Below are positions 18,956-29,525 of a DNA stretch of 37,642 nucleotides, one piece after another. This stretch comes from Vulcanisaeta distributa JCM 11216 (GTDB lineage: Archaea; Thermoproteota; Thermoprotei; Thermoproteales; Thermocladiaceae): contig NZ_BBBI01000022.1 in NCBI RefSeq assembly GCF_001315985.1, positions 1 to 37,642 of the forward strand. The letters run 5' to 3'. A program made the position numbers and the translations under genes. Below the pieces are notes generated by a model, which was given only the letters and a program-made list of their open reading frames with translations, ran no database searches and was not told the DNA's origin. Within the stretch, counting starts at the first letter, position 1; each line of letters starts with the position of its first letter.

Positions 18956-19467
18956 ATGGTTGAGTACGTATTCAAACCCATTGGTTATGTGGAGAGGGGT
19001 TTTCCAAGGCCGGGTGAACCCGAGAAAGATAGGTATGAAACCAGGTATGACTTTATAGGCGTTGTTCGCATTTATGATGAGTATGTCGATGGCCTACGCA
19101 GCCTTGAGGAATACTCACACATAATCCTAATTTACGTATTCCATGAGCAGAGAGAGGCGAGACTCAGGGTTAGTTGAAGGGTACGGATAAGGAGGTCGGC
19201 GTCTTCGCCACTAGGTACCCCCCCATCAGGCCAAATCCAATTGGTTTGTCGGTGCTCGAGCTCGTGAGGCTTGAACCTCCTAGGCTGTGGTTACGAGGCT
19301 TGATGCGTGGACTGGGACTCCCATAATCGATATTAAGCCTTATGATTATTACGATGTTGTTAAGAAGCCGAGGGTCCCCCAGGGAGTTTGAGGATGAGTG
19401 GGTAAGGAATTATGTTGAGAAGAGGTATGGCGAGAAGGTTCCATGGTTAGGCCCGTGCCCCCCCTAA
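18956..19467 (+). CDS. trmO: TrmO/TsaA-type tRNA methyltransferase
   Basis: SAM-dependent enzyme family (YaeB/VirR) that N6-methylates t6A37 of tRNA-Thr in bacteria; the archaeal role is presumed similar. Begins MVEYVFKPIGYVERGFPRP; then GVVRIYDEYVDGLRSLEEYS and LIYVFHEQREARLRV. After a shift near 19175 follows the signature ATRYPPIRPNPIGLSVLELV, equal to the family ATRSP.RPNPIGLS, then IDIKPYDYYDVVKKP. Further single-base shifts occur near 19300 and 19377. It ends GPCPP at 19467. About 170 residues. Confidence 0.82.
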
Positions 19468-19507
19468 TGCCTTAAGGGTTATTAATCCCGTACACACCAC
19501 CTTATCA

Positions 19508-19872
19508 ATGGGCCATGTGTGGGTTAACGCCAAGGTTGGTAATGCTGACTTGAGTAGGGTTGTTGAGGTTAGGGCCTTGGTTGATACCGGCGCCACCTTG
19601 ACGGTAATACCTAGGTCATTAGCCAACGAACTTGGCCTACGCATTACTGGTAGGTCTAGGGTTGAGACGGGGGGGGCTGGGGGGGGTTATTGAGGTTGAT
19701 AGGTCTAGGGCGTGGGGTTGAGATTGAGGGTAGGGGGGGTGAGATCGTGCCTGTGCTCGTGTCTGACATAGTCGATAAGGTCTTGATCGGCGTGACGACG
19801 CTCGAGGTTCTCGAACTTGAGGTTGACCCAATGACTGGCAAATTGAGGGAACGAACACTACTGCTTTATTAA
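19508..19872 (+). CDS. Retropepsin-like aspartic protease-fold protein
   Basis: Clan AA aspartic protease relative, as in the archaeal AF_0612-like group. The catalytic motif ALVDTGATLTVIP (DTGA) is at about residues 25-37 and the second-half flap/strand is KVLIGVTTLEVLELEVDP. Two G8 runs near 19669-19686 and an extra G near 19712 break the middle; the expected text is VIEVDRSRAWVEIEGR. About 120 residues, the normal single-domain length, so it would act as a dimer. Activity and substrate unknown. It is convergent with, and overlaps by 15 bases, the truncated NO-reductase frame. Confidence 0.75.
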
Positions 19873-20425
19873 CCCTGGGGGGGCATTAGAATATCGTGGT
19901 TTTAGCCTTAAGACCCGTAAGAGTGATTGCAAGGTCCGGAATGTGTTCAAGGCCCAGGAGTAATACTTAACTGCATTGTAGAATCCCTGGGCAAACTCAT
20001 TGCTAACAACTATGTAATTACCCTTGGGTGTTGGGTCCACCTTAATTGGCATTAGATACTGCCTTATTATGGCCATGGCGCTCGCATTGTCCTGGGGGGG
20101 CACGGCATCAAAGCCCAGGTAATGCGCGGTGGTATCCTCATAAATCCTTAGGGTGTATGTTGTGAAGTCAATACTAAAGTAGCTCCCCCATACCCAGTAT
20201 TGAACCGTAATCCATAAGCCCGTACTTCTAGAAGTAATACTTTCCCATGACCACGTCGTTGTATGTAAATAATACAGTGCCATTCTCAGTAACCACGGCT
20301 GCAGGTATTGGCGGTAAGTGTGTAAATGTGTACCATGCCATGACACCGTAGGCCACGTAAACGAGTATCGTAACTACAAGCACAACCCGAGGCCATACCG
20401 AGTTGCGCCTAGCCATATAGATCAA
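19858..20425 (-). pseudogene. N-terminal fragment of a quinol-type nitric oxide reductase (qNorB-like)
   Basis: About 189 residues. One transmembrane helix (VVLVVTILVYVAYGVMAWYT), then THLPPIPAAVVTENGTVLFT, NDVVMGKYYFYRSTGLWITV, WVWGSYFSIDFTTYTLRIYE. This is the extracytoplasmic N-terminal module of qNOR, where relatives read GQ..F...GLM.YGS..G.G.Y.G.D.TA..L. Joining needs one base near 20230. The protein stops at 19858, and the sequence beyond is antisense to the protease-like gene. The remaining 12-helix catalytic domain of a normal (about 750-residue) enzyme, with its haem and FeB histidines, is missing. Either a truncated relic or a one-helix accessory protein derived from qNOR. Confidence 0.65.
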
Positions 20426-20642
20426 GAATTATTTACGTCTTAGTCAATTAATATCGTAATAACCTAAATAGTTTGATGGTATTTGATGATCATGAGTGTT
20501 TAGATTTATATTTAATTCCATTTAAATGCAGCCATTCATTTAATAACAAGGGCGCCTTATCGAAGGTGCTGATTATTCAAAGATTAGGATTAATGATAAG
20601 GCTTTTATTGAGGAATGACATTACCTTAGACGGAGGTTCACG

Positions 20643-21121
20643 TTGCCCAAACAACTTAGTAAGCCTTGGAAGGATTTACGGGCGTACATCGAAGCAGGAG
20701 GGCTGAGGCATCAGTCGAGGCTAGATTGGCATTGAGGTTGTTGGTTGAGGGTTATACCAGGAACGCCGCCGGCAAGGCATTTCAAGCATTTAAATCGTTG
20801 CTTGCAGCATTGGCTGGTGAGAGGAGGGAGGAGCTTCGCGGTAGTGTTAAGAATATTGATAGGGTAATAGCCCACATGCCCACCTCCATTATTCGTGAAG
20901 TGGGTAAATTACTTGGTCTTGAGAGGGAATCCCTGATAGCGCTGGCGCTTCATCAGTATCAATATAATGGCACTGATCCTGAGGGTGTCATGAGTATATA
21001 CCCATCAAGGGACACCGCAACAAAAGACATATGTAACTTATTGAGTAATGTGGCTAGGGTTCTTGGCGATGAATCACTAAAGCAGGAATTAGATAATACA
21101 TTCAGGTCTTTTCAGATGTAA
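20643..21121 (+). CDS. PaREP1-type family protein (copy 5)
   Basis: From a TTG at 20643: LPKQLSKPWKDLRAYIEA, then, after one missing A near 20697, RRAEASVEARLALRLLVEGY, TRNAAGKAFQAFKSLLAALA, VIAHMPTSIIREVGKLLG and ALHQYQYNGTDPEGVM. It shares the N-terminal PWKDL/PWFDI start and all core motifs with copies 1, 2 and 4. About 159 residues. Divergent from the qNOR fragment. Confidence 0.75.
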
Positions 21122-21152
21122 TTTTAAACTTCGATTAGATGCATGAGCTTTT

Positions 21153-21446
21153 CTAACTGACCATTGGCGTCTCCTCAGGCGCGACTTCGTCAGGCATGAA
21201 CCTGTTAGTCAATACGTGACCCTTCCTTAAGTGTTCGAGAGCCTCCTCAAGGTTAAAGATTGGGTGTTTACAGTCTATGCAGTATACCCAACCATACGTT
21301 GATAATGTTTCCCTTAGTCGATTCTCGGCATCCTTTGAGAAATGACTATGCTTAGCGCCCTCCTCCTTCAGGACTACGCGGTCTTTATAATAACCAAACC
21401 ACATGTGAATGGCGTGGGGTATGAACTCCTCCTCACCTTCACTCAT
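21153..21446 (-). CDS. Small zinc-finger-like hypothetical protein
   Basis: 97 residues. Central FGYYKDRVVLKEEGAKHS is followed by WVYCIDCKHPIFNLEEALEH and LRKGH. The CxxC...H....H spacing looks like a C2H2-type zinc site. It ends DEVAPEETPMVS. No family name recognised. The acidic N-terminus (MSEGEEEF) and clean frame support a real gene. Confidence 0.6.
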   Translation of the reverse strand: MSEGEEEFIPHAIHMWFGYYKDRVVLKEEGAKHSHFSKDAENRLRETLSTYGWVYCIDCKHPIFNLEEALEHLRKGHVLTNRFMPDEVAPEETPMVS

Positions 21447-21725
21447 TGACCTTCTATAGATTAAGGATGTGTTTAAGTTTTTATTAAGAAATTTTTCAAT
21501 AATTTATTAATAATTTCATAAATTATTTCGAATTATTGCCAGATTTAAGAGAATATTATTCATTATATGATGGATTCTTATGCTAATAATTCTTAAATTA
21601 TCTATGTCAATTTAAAATAATTAATAATTAACAACTGTATTCTAACTGGTAACTGAAGGACGCTTTTTATACCAGGTGTTGGTGGTTTCCCTGATAGGTA
21701 TGATGTACGTGGTGGGTGATATTGC
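21447..21725. other. AT-rich divergent promoter region
   Basis: About 280 nt, very AT-rich. CTTTTTATA at about 21664-21672 is a TATA-like box for the oxidoreductase operon, though 50 nt from the chosen ATG. No gene seen. Confidence 0.45.
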
Positions 21726-23620
21726 ATGAATGAGTTGAGGTATATAATCGGTGGCCCTCAGGGCGGTGGTTTGGAGACCACGTCTGAGATACTCTCATGG
21801 GCCTTTGCGAGGTCTGGCTATGGCATTATTTCCGATAGGGAGTATTTCTCGAATATTAAGGGTAGGCATAGCTATGTTCATGCCACGGTATCAGCCACAG
21901 AATTACCCAAGCACCTTACTTACCCAGTCGATATTGTGGCCGCCATGGATGCCGAGACAGTATTCACGCACTTCAATGACCTTAGGGATGGGGGTTACCT
22001 AATCTATAATAGTGATGACGACTCAGTTAATTACGCCAGTATACCCAGCATGGAGAGGGAGTTGAAGGATAGCTGAGTGAGCAGTTTAAGGAGCTTGGCC
22101 TAGATGGTACGATTAAGTCCGTGGTTAAGTACCTACAGGGCAGTAGGAAGGCGCGTGTGGTTGCCCTGAGCTTTAAGGAATTGCTCATGGAGATTCAAAA
22201 GCGTGAAGGCATCGTCCCATCCCAAGCATCTAGGTACATAAGTACGATACTCGTCGGTGCCGTGGCAGCAATAACCGACATTAGCCAGGAAAGCCTTGAC
22301 TATAGCCTTAGGAGGAGGTTTACGAGGGAAGACGTCTATAGGCATAATAGGGCTATGGCAGAGATAGTCATTGACCTAGTCAAGAGCCAATTCAGTTCAG
22401 AGCTTAAGCTCGACCCTCCGAAAATAGGCATTAAGAGCATCCTCGTGGCCAGCGGCAATGATGCAATAGCAATGGCTAAGGTGGTGGCTGGGGGGGTTAG
22501 GTTCCAGGCATACTACCCAATAACGCCGGCCGCTGACGAGAGCTTCACGCTTGAGGAATACGAGACACTTGGTGGTGAGGGTTCAATAATCGTCTTCCAA
22601 ACAGAGGATGAGCTAGCCGCGATTAACGCAGCCATAGGCGCGCCTTAACCGGCGTCAGGAGCTCAGTAGCAACGAGCGGCCCAGGCTTTGACTTAATGGT
22701 TGAGGGCCTTGGGTGGGCGGGCCACAATGAGGTCCCTGTCGTTGTCACGTACTACCAGAGGGGGGGTGGACCAAGCACTGGGCAACCAACCAGGGGGGGC
22801 GGCCAAAGCGACTTGCTATCATCGGTATTTGCCTCCCACGGTGAGTACCCGAGGATCGTGCTCGCAAGCGGCGATCATGAGGAGGCATTCTACGACGCAA
22901 TTGATGCGTTTAATTACGCCGAGATGTACCAGGTACCGGTCATACACCTCGTCGATAAGTTCCTGGCCAACACCATAGCCACGATACCAATGCCGAACCT
23001 GGACAACGTTAGGATAACAAGGGGGGGTGCATTAGCACCGAAGGGTCTTAAGGAGTACAAGAGATTTGACTTGTCAAGCTCTATATCGCCAAGGGCATTC
23101 TTGGGCGAGTATGTGATGTGGTACACGGGTGATGAGCATGATGAGTACGGGCACATTAACGAGGACCCGATCAATAGGGTTAGAATGATGAATAAGAGGA
23201 TGAGTAAGCTCGACGTAATAGATAAGGAGATACCCGAGGAGAGGAGGTATTCATACTTCGGCCCTGAGAGGCCAGACGTATTATTGGTTGGTTGGGGGGG
23301 ATTTGTTAAGGGCACGGCCATGAAGGCCATTGAGGAACTTAATGAAGAAGGGATAAAGGCGGGTTATTACCACATTAGGATGTTCATACCATTCCCAAGA
23401 AACTCACTAACGAAGTTCGCCAACGAGGTTGGGACCGCAAACCTAATTGCCGTGGAGCACAACTACATGGCCCAGGCGGCGAAGCTTGCGGCTATGAATA
23501 CGGGCATCATGATCAACAAGTCAATAGTCAAGTATACGGGGAGGCCTATGTATGTCCATGAGCTCGTGAGTGCTGTTAAAAATGTGATGAGGGGGGGTAG
23601 TACGAGGGAGGTGGTGAGCT

Positions 23621-23631
<11 letters not shown>
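21726..23631 (+). CDS. 2-oxoacid:ferredoxin oxidoreductase, fused gamma-alpha subunit
   Basis: Large subunit of the CoA-dependent 2-oxoacid (pyruvate/2-oxoglutarate) oxidoreductase; with the beta subunit it oxidises 2-oxoacids to acyl-CoA, reducing ferredoxin, in the cytoplasm. The gamma domain comes first (MNELRYIIGGPQGGGLETTS, REYFSNIKGRHSYVHATVSA). The alpha domain follows with the conserved YYPITPAADES, FQTEDELAAINAAIGA, TGVRSSVATSGPGF and GWAGHNEVPVVV. Two one-base losses break it: one G near 22074 (KDRLSEQFKELGLD) and one C near 22641 (IGAALTGVRSS). About 634 residues, the normal crenarchaeal size. Its stop overlaps the beta start by 11 bases. Confidence 0.92.
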
Positions 23632-24576
<945 letters not shown>

Positions 24577-24627
24577 GGCCCGGTTACCCAGCGCCTTGAT
24601 TAACTTAAAATGTTGCGTGTCCGCAAT

Positions 24628-24637
24628 CTTTATATTA
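24628..24637 (+). promoter_or_regulatory. TATA box of the KaiC-like gene
   Basis: CTTTATATTA centred 28 nt before the ATG at 24660, the spacing of a leaderless crenarchaeal gene. Confidence 0.65.
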
Positions 24638-24659
24638 CTTAAACTATGTTATTTGTTCG

Positions 24660-25430
24660 ATGTCATTATACTACGATTTAGTGCCAACGGGAATCCCTGG
24701 GCTTGACGAGGTACTCGGTGGTGGGTTAATTAGGGGGGGTAGGACATACTTAATAAGTGGTGAGACGGGAACAGGTAAGACCCTACTCTCACTATCATTT
24801 CTAATAAATGGTATTTATAAATATGGTGAGCCTGGCATTTACGTATCGGTTGATGAGACGTATGACCAATTAATGAATGGTGTTAGGAGGTTTGGTTGGG
24901 ACCTTGAGGCGCTCAGGGAAAATGGTTATATGGAGATCCTAATACCCGAGATGGACATTATCGAGAAGATTAGGGAGAAGGACCCAATCACCATAGCTAA
25001 GTCTCTGGTCTACACAATAGCTGATTATTCAAAGACCCTAAACGCTCAGAGACTTGTTATTGACCCAATAGCGCCTTTGGTCACGCTCGAGAAGGACGTA
25101 CAAGTGCTTAGGGAGTACATTAGGGCGTTGGTGATGGGTATTGAGAAGGAGGTCGGCGTAACCACAATAATAACTACGGAAATACCGACGGGGGCCAAGG
25201 TGATCTCTAGGTATGGGGTTGAGGAGTTTTTAGCGGCTGGCGTATTTGTGATGGGGGGGCTGGCCCAAACAACTGAGGGTGACTTCAAGAGGTACCTATT
25301 CATTAGGAAGATGAGGTGGCAGGCGGTGCAACCAACAATACTTGAGGTTGAGATACAGCCGAAGATGGGTATAGTTGTTAAGGGACCACTTAAGGATGTG
25401 CATATACCATTCTATGCATTAATGATGTAA
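24660..25430 (+). CDS. KaiC-like RecA-superfamily ATPase
   Basis: 256-residue single KaiC domain; archaeal homologues are signalling or DNA-related ATPases, role unresolved. It begins YDLVPTGIPGLDEVLGGGL, the family opening. Walker A is ISGETGTGKTLLSLSF, and the catalytic glutamates are in YVSVDETYDQL. Walker B is RLVIDPIAPL, and the C-terminal core has KMRWQAVQPTILEVEI. The G7 at 24734-24740 makes LIRGGRTYLISG where one glycine is usual. Complete and in one frame. Monocistronic with a strong TATA. Confidence 0.88.
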   Translation: MSLYYDLVPTGIPGLDEVLGGGLIRGGRTYLISGETGTGKTLLSLSFLINGIYKYGEPGIYVSVDETYDQLMNGVRRFGWDLEALRENGYMEILIPEMDIIEKIREKDPITIAKSLVYTIADYSKTLNAQRLVIDPIAPLVTLEKDVQVLREYIRALVMGIEKEVGVTTIITTEIPTGAKVISRYGVEEFLAAGVFVMGGLAQTTEGDFKRYLFIRKMRWQAVQPTILEVEIQPKMGIVVKGPLKDVHIPFYALMM

Positions 25431-25741
25431 TTAATAGCGTGGCCGTTCTCTGAAGATAATCTAATTTATTACAGCATTATTTAATTTTTATCTCTAGTTT
25501 AGGTATAATGAGGGTGTTGGCTTGAGCAGCCGCCAGGAAGTGGTTACCCAGCTTGCCTGTAGTAGAGGATCACCTGGAGGTTTTTGTTGATAAGCGTGTT
25601 AGTGAAATGGAGAAAACGTGAGGCCAAATGCTTAAGGCAATAATATTTTACGGTAGGAAGAGGGCTCATCATGAATGTAATATCTGCGGTCAACCTCGCC
25701 CTTTGGAATTATAATAAAGAAAGAAAAATTGAATGAGATCA
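25431..25741. other. Intergenic region with a possible gene remnant
   Basis: Around 25517-25620 a plus-strand frame reads AAARKWLPSLPVVEDHLEVF and then VDKRVSEMEKT to a stop, preceded by a separate ATG (25508) that hits a stop after five codons. It looks like the end of a small protein, with either an indel or decay upstream. I cannot name it. Confidence 0.3.
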
Positions 25742-26806
25742 TCATCTATTTCTTTTACCCTCAATGAACTCCACAAGCCATTGATAGGCCACGTCAGGTG
25801 GCGCGTGAACTGGTGGATTCTTAAAGGCCCAGGCTGATAGCTGATGAGAGGCCCACTAACTTCCCTATCTAGTGCTAGCTTTACTGTCCTGACTATGTCA
25901 ATCATCATGCCGGCGTTATTGAATGGGTCGTAGACCTCCAGGTCAACTTTTATCCTGATTGGTACATTTGCGAATCCGCGGGCCTCGATGAACATGTGCG
26001 CAATCTTCCTACTGCCGAGGAACCTTATGTAGGCTACCGGCGATATGTATGCGTCGAAGTCCTCGCCCTCAGCCATCTTTTTCACGGCCTCGGTCTTCGT
26101 CTTCTCCTTCTGTCCCTTCCTGTACATTAGGTTTAGGAAGTCTGGTGTGCCGCCAACGTTTAGTTGGTACGTGCCTCTATCTTAACGCCCCCTTAAGGCA
26201 GTAGCCTAATTATGGATTTGTGAAGTACCGTGGCCCCCCCAGTTGGTTCTGGACATCATCACCAGCAAGTGGTAGTTTGGCTTTTTCGAATTTATCTTGC
26301 CATTCCTTCGATGTTGCTATTACTGAGGGCATGGCATTCACGAAGGCAGTCCTACTTCTCAGCGCTGCCTCCGCGTAGGCCTCACTGGCCTTTTGAGCAC
26401 CTGTTGGTAAGTAATTAATGAGAACATGCGCATTGGTACTCTCCAATTCCCTAACAACATCCTCAACGGAACCCTCGATAACTGGTATAAAGGTGTTCTT
26501 TAATTGTTCGGCGATGCCATCAAGTAGAGGGCCAGCCCTTACAATAACACCTAGCTTACCAACCTCAATTACTCTAATTGCATTGTTTGGTTCCGTAAAT
26601 ATCGCCTCACCGATGTCCTTACCAACCTTACGCGAATCAACATCAAAGGCCGCGACGACTCTTATATCCCTTGGTTCGTAAGGCCCAATGCGTGGGAATA
26701 TAAGTCCCACAGGATTGGGTTCAATCTCGCAGTACTTAAGTCCTTGTACGAAGGCTGACGCCGTATTACCAACGCCAGCTATTGCCACGTTGATGCTCGA
26801 CTTCAT
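25742..26806 (-). CDS. myo-Inositol-1-phosphate synthase
   Basis: Converts glucose-6-phosphate to inositol-1-phosphate with NAD+, the first step of archaeal phosphatidylinositol and di-inositol-phosphate synthesis. Seen: INVAIAGVGNTASAFVQGL (Rossmann), VVAAFDVDSRKVGKD, INYLPTGAQKASEAYAEAAL, FVNAMPSVIA, PLAGDDVQNQLGATVLHKSI, GTPDFLNLMY and VDLEVYDPFNNAGMMIDIVR. Frame corrections: five rather than seven G at 26234-26240 (QLGATVLHK), one base near 26180, one missing G near 25845, giving SHQLSAWAFKNPPVHAPPD and a stop at 25742. About 355 residues. Confidence 0.9.
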
Positions 26807-27115
26807 TACCCACGTAATATTAACAGCTATTAATAAAGATTTCTCCCGATCAATTGCCCTTCTCCTTAATAAATTGGCGTCAGAGGTATTGCACCGGCGA
26901 TGATAAAGCCCATACTAACAATGACAAGTAGTGCGAAGGAAGTAATGCGGCGCGGTCATGTTTAATGTAATTGAATTGCAGTTGCAATAAATCATTAGGA
27001 TTTTGGCCGCTGATGTTTTATAAATGATGCCGAGTATATTAGGTATAACCGGTCCATTACCTGCTTAGGATGAATTATTTAAGTGGTTCTTCCTAATAAT
27101 TGTTTAGGGACGCCT
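26807..27115. other. Intergenic region
   Basis: About 309 nt with no supported gene. ATTATTTAA at 27074-27082 is the probable TATA box of thymidylate kinase. Confidence 0.4.
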
Positions 27116-27720
27116 ATGTTTGTAGCTATTGAGGGCATAGATGGTGTCGGTAAATCAACCGTAATAACCGCACTAAGGAAGAAGCTGGAAAATGATGGTT
27201 ATAGGGTGTATACCACGGCCGAGCCCAGTCAATCACCCATTGGCAGGTTAATAAGGGATTGGCTTCTCAAGCCAAGGACAAACGTGGTTCATTCATCGAT
27301 ATACGCCCTACTCTTCACGGCAGATAGGGTTCAGCATTACTATGGAGAGATTAAGCCAATGCTTGACAAGGGTTACCTGGTCATTACTGAGCGTTACATG
27401 GAATCAACACTGGCGTATCAGGGGGGGCTATGGGGGGGTTACCGCAGGAGTGGTTGATGGAGCTTCATAGATTCGTACCCAAATCCGACCTAACGATAAT
27501 TCTCGATGCGCCTGTTGATACCGTGGTGAGCAGGTTGAGTAGTAGGCGTGAGCTTGAGGTTTTCGAGGTCGATAAGGAATTCCTTAGTAGGGTTAGGGAG
27601 ATCCTACTGAGGCGTGCGTCCATGTATAATTACCCAGTTATTAATGCTGATAGGGAGTTGAGACTCGTTGTTGATGATGTTTACGGGTTAATAACTAATG
27701 CATTGAGGAGGGTAGCTTAA
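27116..27720 (+). CDS. tmk: Thymidylate kinase
   Basis: dTMP kinase of dTTP synthesis. P-loop FVAIEGIDGVGKSTVITAL, then YTTAEPSQSPIGRLIRDWLL, the DR(x) region FTADRVQHY, ERYMESTLAYQGA and the lid-side text DLTIILDAPVDTVVSRLSSR. The start is the ATG at 27116 rather than the GTG at 27083, because the TATA box at 27074 puts transcription near 27105. The frame breaks at 27421-27427: five G instead of seven give AYQGAMG(G)LPQEWLMELHR. About 201 residues, normal size. Confidence 0.9.
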
Positions 27721-27748
27721 ATAGGCGTAGGTTTAATAATGCCTTGTT

Positions 27749-28737
27749 ATGTCTGTTAGGATGATCGATATTACGAGTAAGGAACCCGTATACAGGGAGG
27801 CCATCGCCACGGGCTTCCTGAGGTTGATGAGGACACAATGAACGAGTTAATGAAGACCGGGGTCAGTGGTCTTGGTAATGCGGCGGCCATAGCTAAGGTA
27901 GCGGCAATAAACGCCACGAAGACTGCTTGGAAGTACGTACCATTACTCCACCCGGTACCCATCACCTACATCGAGGCTAGGGTACGTTATGAGAAGAATG
28001 GTATTAGGATGGCCGTTCTTGCCAGGACAAAGGCCCAGACCGGCATTGAGATGGACACACTATTCGGCCTATTCACTGGCCTACTCGCTGCCTGGAACAC
28101 AATAAAGGGGTGCAGTAGGACGTGTATGCCTGAGTGGGTCACAAACTTCATGGGTAAGCAGGTACAGACCTGCGGCTCCAGTCGTGTTGATGGCATGTTC
28201 GACATCAAGGTCGTCAGTAAGGTTAAGTCTGAGGATGGGGGGGTAGGCCTATCACTAGGTGATTTTGAGGATAATGCAGGTGGCGCGCCTGTTGTCACTA
28301 TGTTTGACGTTACCACCGAGCCCACGTATTATGGCGAAGCATCGGCTAAGGGCTTCATAAAGCTTAGGGAGGGCACTATCGAATTGATTAGGCAGGGTAA
28401 GGTGGAGAAAGGGGGGGATGTGGTGACCGTGGCTAAGGCAGCGTCGATAATGGCCACCAAGAAGACCTGGGAGGTGTTACCCCTCGTACACCTTAACTAC
28501 ATAACCTACGTTAACGCTGATGTCAAGGTTATTGAGGATGGTGTTGAGGTTACCGTGGACACGCGCAATATGTCGAACACGGGCTCCGCTATGGAGGCCG
28601 TCTTCGCTGTAGGCGTCGGCCTACTGACTGTTTGGGATATGGTTAAGAAGTATGAGAAGGATGAGAATGGTCAATACCCATATACAGTTATTAAGGAGGT
28701 CAGGGTATTAAAGGCCCTAAAAACACCCGCTGTTTAG
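27749..28737 (+). CDS. moaC: Tandem MoaC-MoaC fusion protein (molybdenum cofactor biosynthesis)
   Basis: MoaC forms cyclic pyranopterin monophosphate in molybdenum/tungsten cofactor synthesis. Here two MoaC-like repeats are joined. Repeat 1 (about residues 5-125) has MIDITSKEPVYREAIATGF, the HP motif in VPLLHPVPIT and TGIEMDTL, but NTIKGCS where MoaC has the DMxK catalytic region. Repeat 2 (about 185-330) has MFDVTTEPTYYGEASAKGF, a degraded VLPLVHLNYIT and TGSAMEAV, but keeps TVWDMVKKYEKD. A linker with CSRTCMPEW and QTCGSSR lies between. One base is missing near 27832, before the DEDTMNELMKTG segment; the rest, containing both repeats, is one open frame. The usual MoaC is about 150-160 residues. 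Catalytic parts seem shared out between repeats. Confidence 0.82.
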
Positions 28738-29426
28738 GCGTAAACCTCACTTATCACCTTCTCAACCTCCTCAACATCCTTAACGGTGTCAACGGACTTC
28801 CAATAAACATCCCTATAGATAACGCCCCCCCTAATCCTCCTCTCGCTCGCCAGCTTTGGGAATGCCGTGACCTCAATATCACCCTTTTCAGGCAGGTACT
28901 TAAAGATGTCCTTGGTGAAGGCGTAGACACCCGCGTTTATTAGGTAATCAAGCAGTGGCTTCTCCCTGAACTCCGTTATGAAGCCTCATGGTCAACATGG
29001 ACAATCCCATAGGGGCTCCTCATGGGGGACGAGGGCTATCGTTGAGATGACATTACCATTCAACTGTTCTATTAATGGCTTAATCGATAGGTTCGTTATT
29101 ATATCGCCATTAAGCACTATGAATACCTCATCCTCAAGGAACTTCATGGCATTCTTAATGGCACCACCCGTACCAAGGGGCTCCTCCTCAACGCTGTAGA
29201 ATAACCTAACACTGAACCGGGAGCCATCGCCCATGACCTCGAAGACCTTAGTCCTTAGGTAGCCAACGGCGAGGACTATATCCTTAACGCCCTGCCTACT
29301 AAGCCACTCAACTTGCCACTGGAGTATTGGTTTACCACCAACCTCAATGAGCGGTTTTGGTCTGTCTAGTGTTAATGGTTGAAGTCTTTTACCGAAGCCG
29401 CCAGCCAGGATTAATGCCCTAACCAT
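28734..29426 (-). CDS. Sugar-phosphate nucleotidyltransferase (mannose-1-P guanylyl-/glucose-1-P thymidylyltransferase type)
   Basis: Activates a sugar-1-phosphate with an NTP. N-terminal signature MVRALILAGGFGKRLQPLTL with DRPKPLIEVGGKPIL, then GDGSRFSVRLFYSVEEEPLG, TGGAIKNAMKFL and the metal aspartate in VFIVLNGDII. One base is missing near 28983; after it the frame reads FREKPLLDYLINAGVYAFTK, FPEKGDIEVTAFPKL-like text and VYWKSVDTVKDVEEVEKVI. About 230 residues, a short form without a C-terminal beta helix. Its stop overlaps the MoaC stop tail to tail. Sugar specificity not readable. Confidence 0.85.
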
Positions 29427-29470
29427 TAATTATATGGTCTCAGATAGGCATATTAATGCATTAAGTATCA

Positions 29471-29517
29471 TAAACCTGGATTTAAAGTTAAATTTATTAA
29501 CTTAAACTCTAGGTTTA
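29471..29517 (+). promoter_or_regulatory. Nested inverted repeat over the ribB TATA box (candidate operator)
   Basis: TAAACCT (29471-29477) mirrors AGGTTTA (29511-29517), and inside it TTTAAAGTTAA mirrors TTAACTTAAA around the centre ATTTA. The TATA-like AAATTTATTAA (29490-29500) lies in the middle, 26-36 nt before the ribB ATG. A dimeric repressor bound here would block TBP. In several archaea riboflavin genes are controlled by RbkR; whether this is its site is inference. Confidence 0.6.
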
Positions 29518-29525
29518 AGGGGCAT

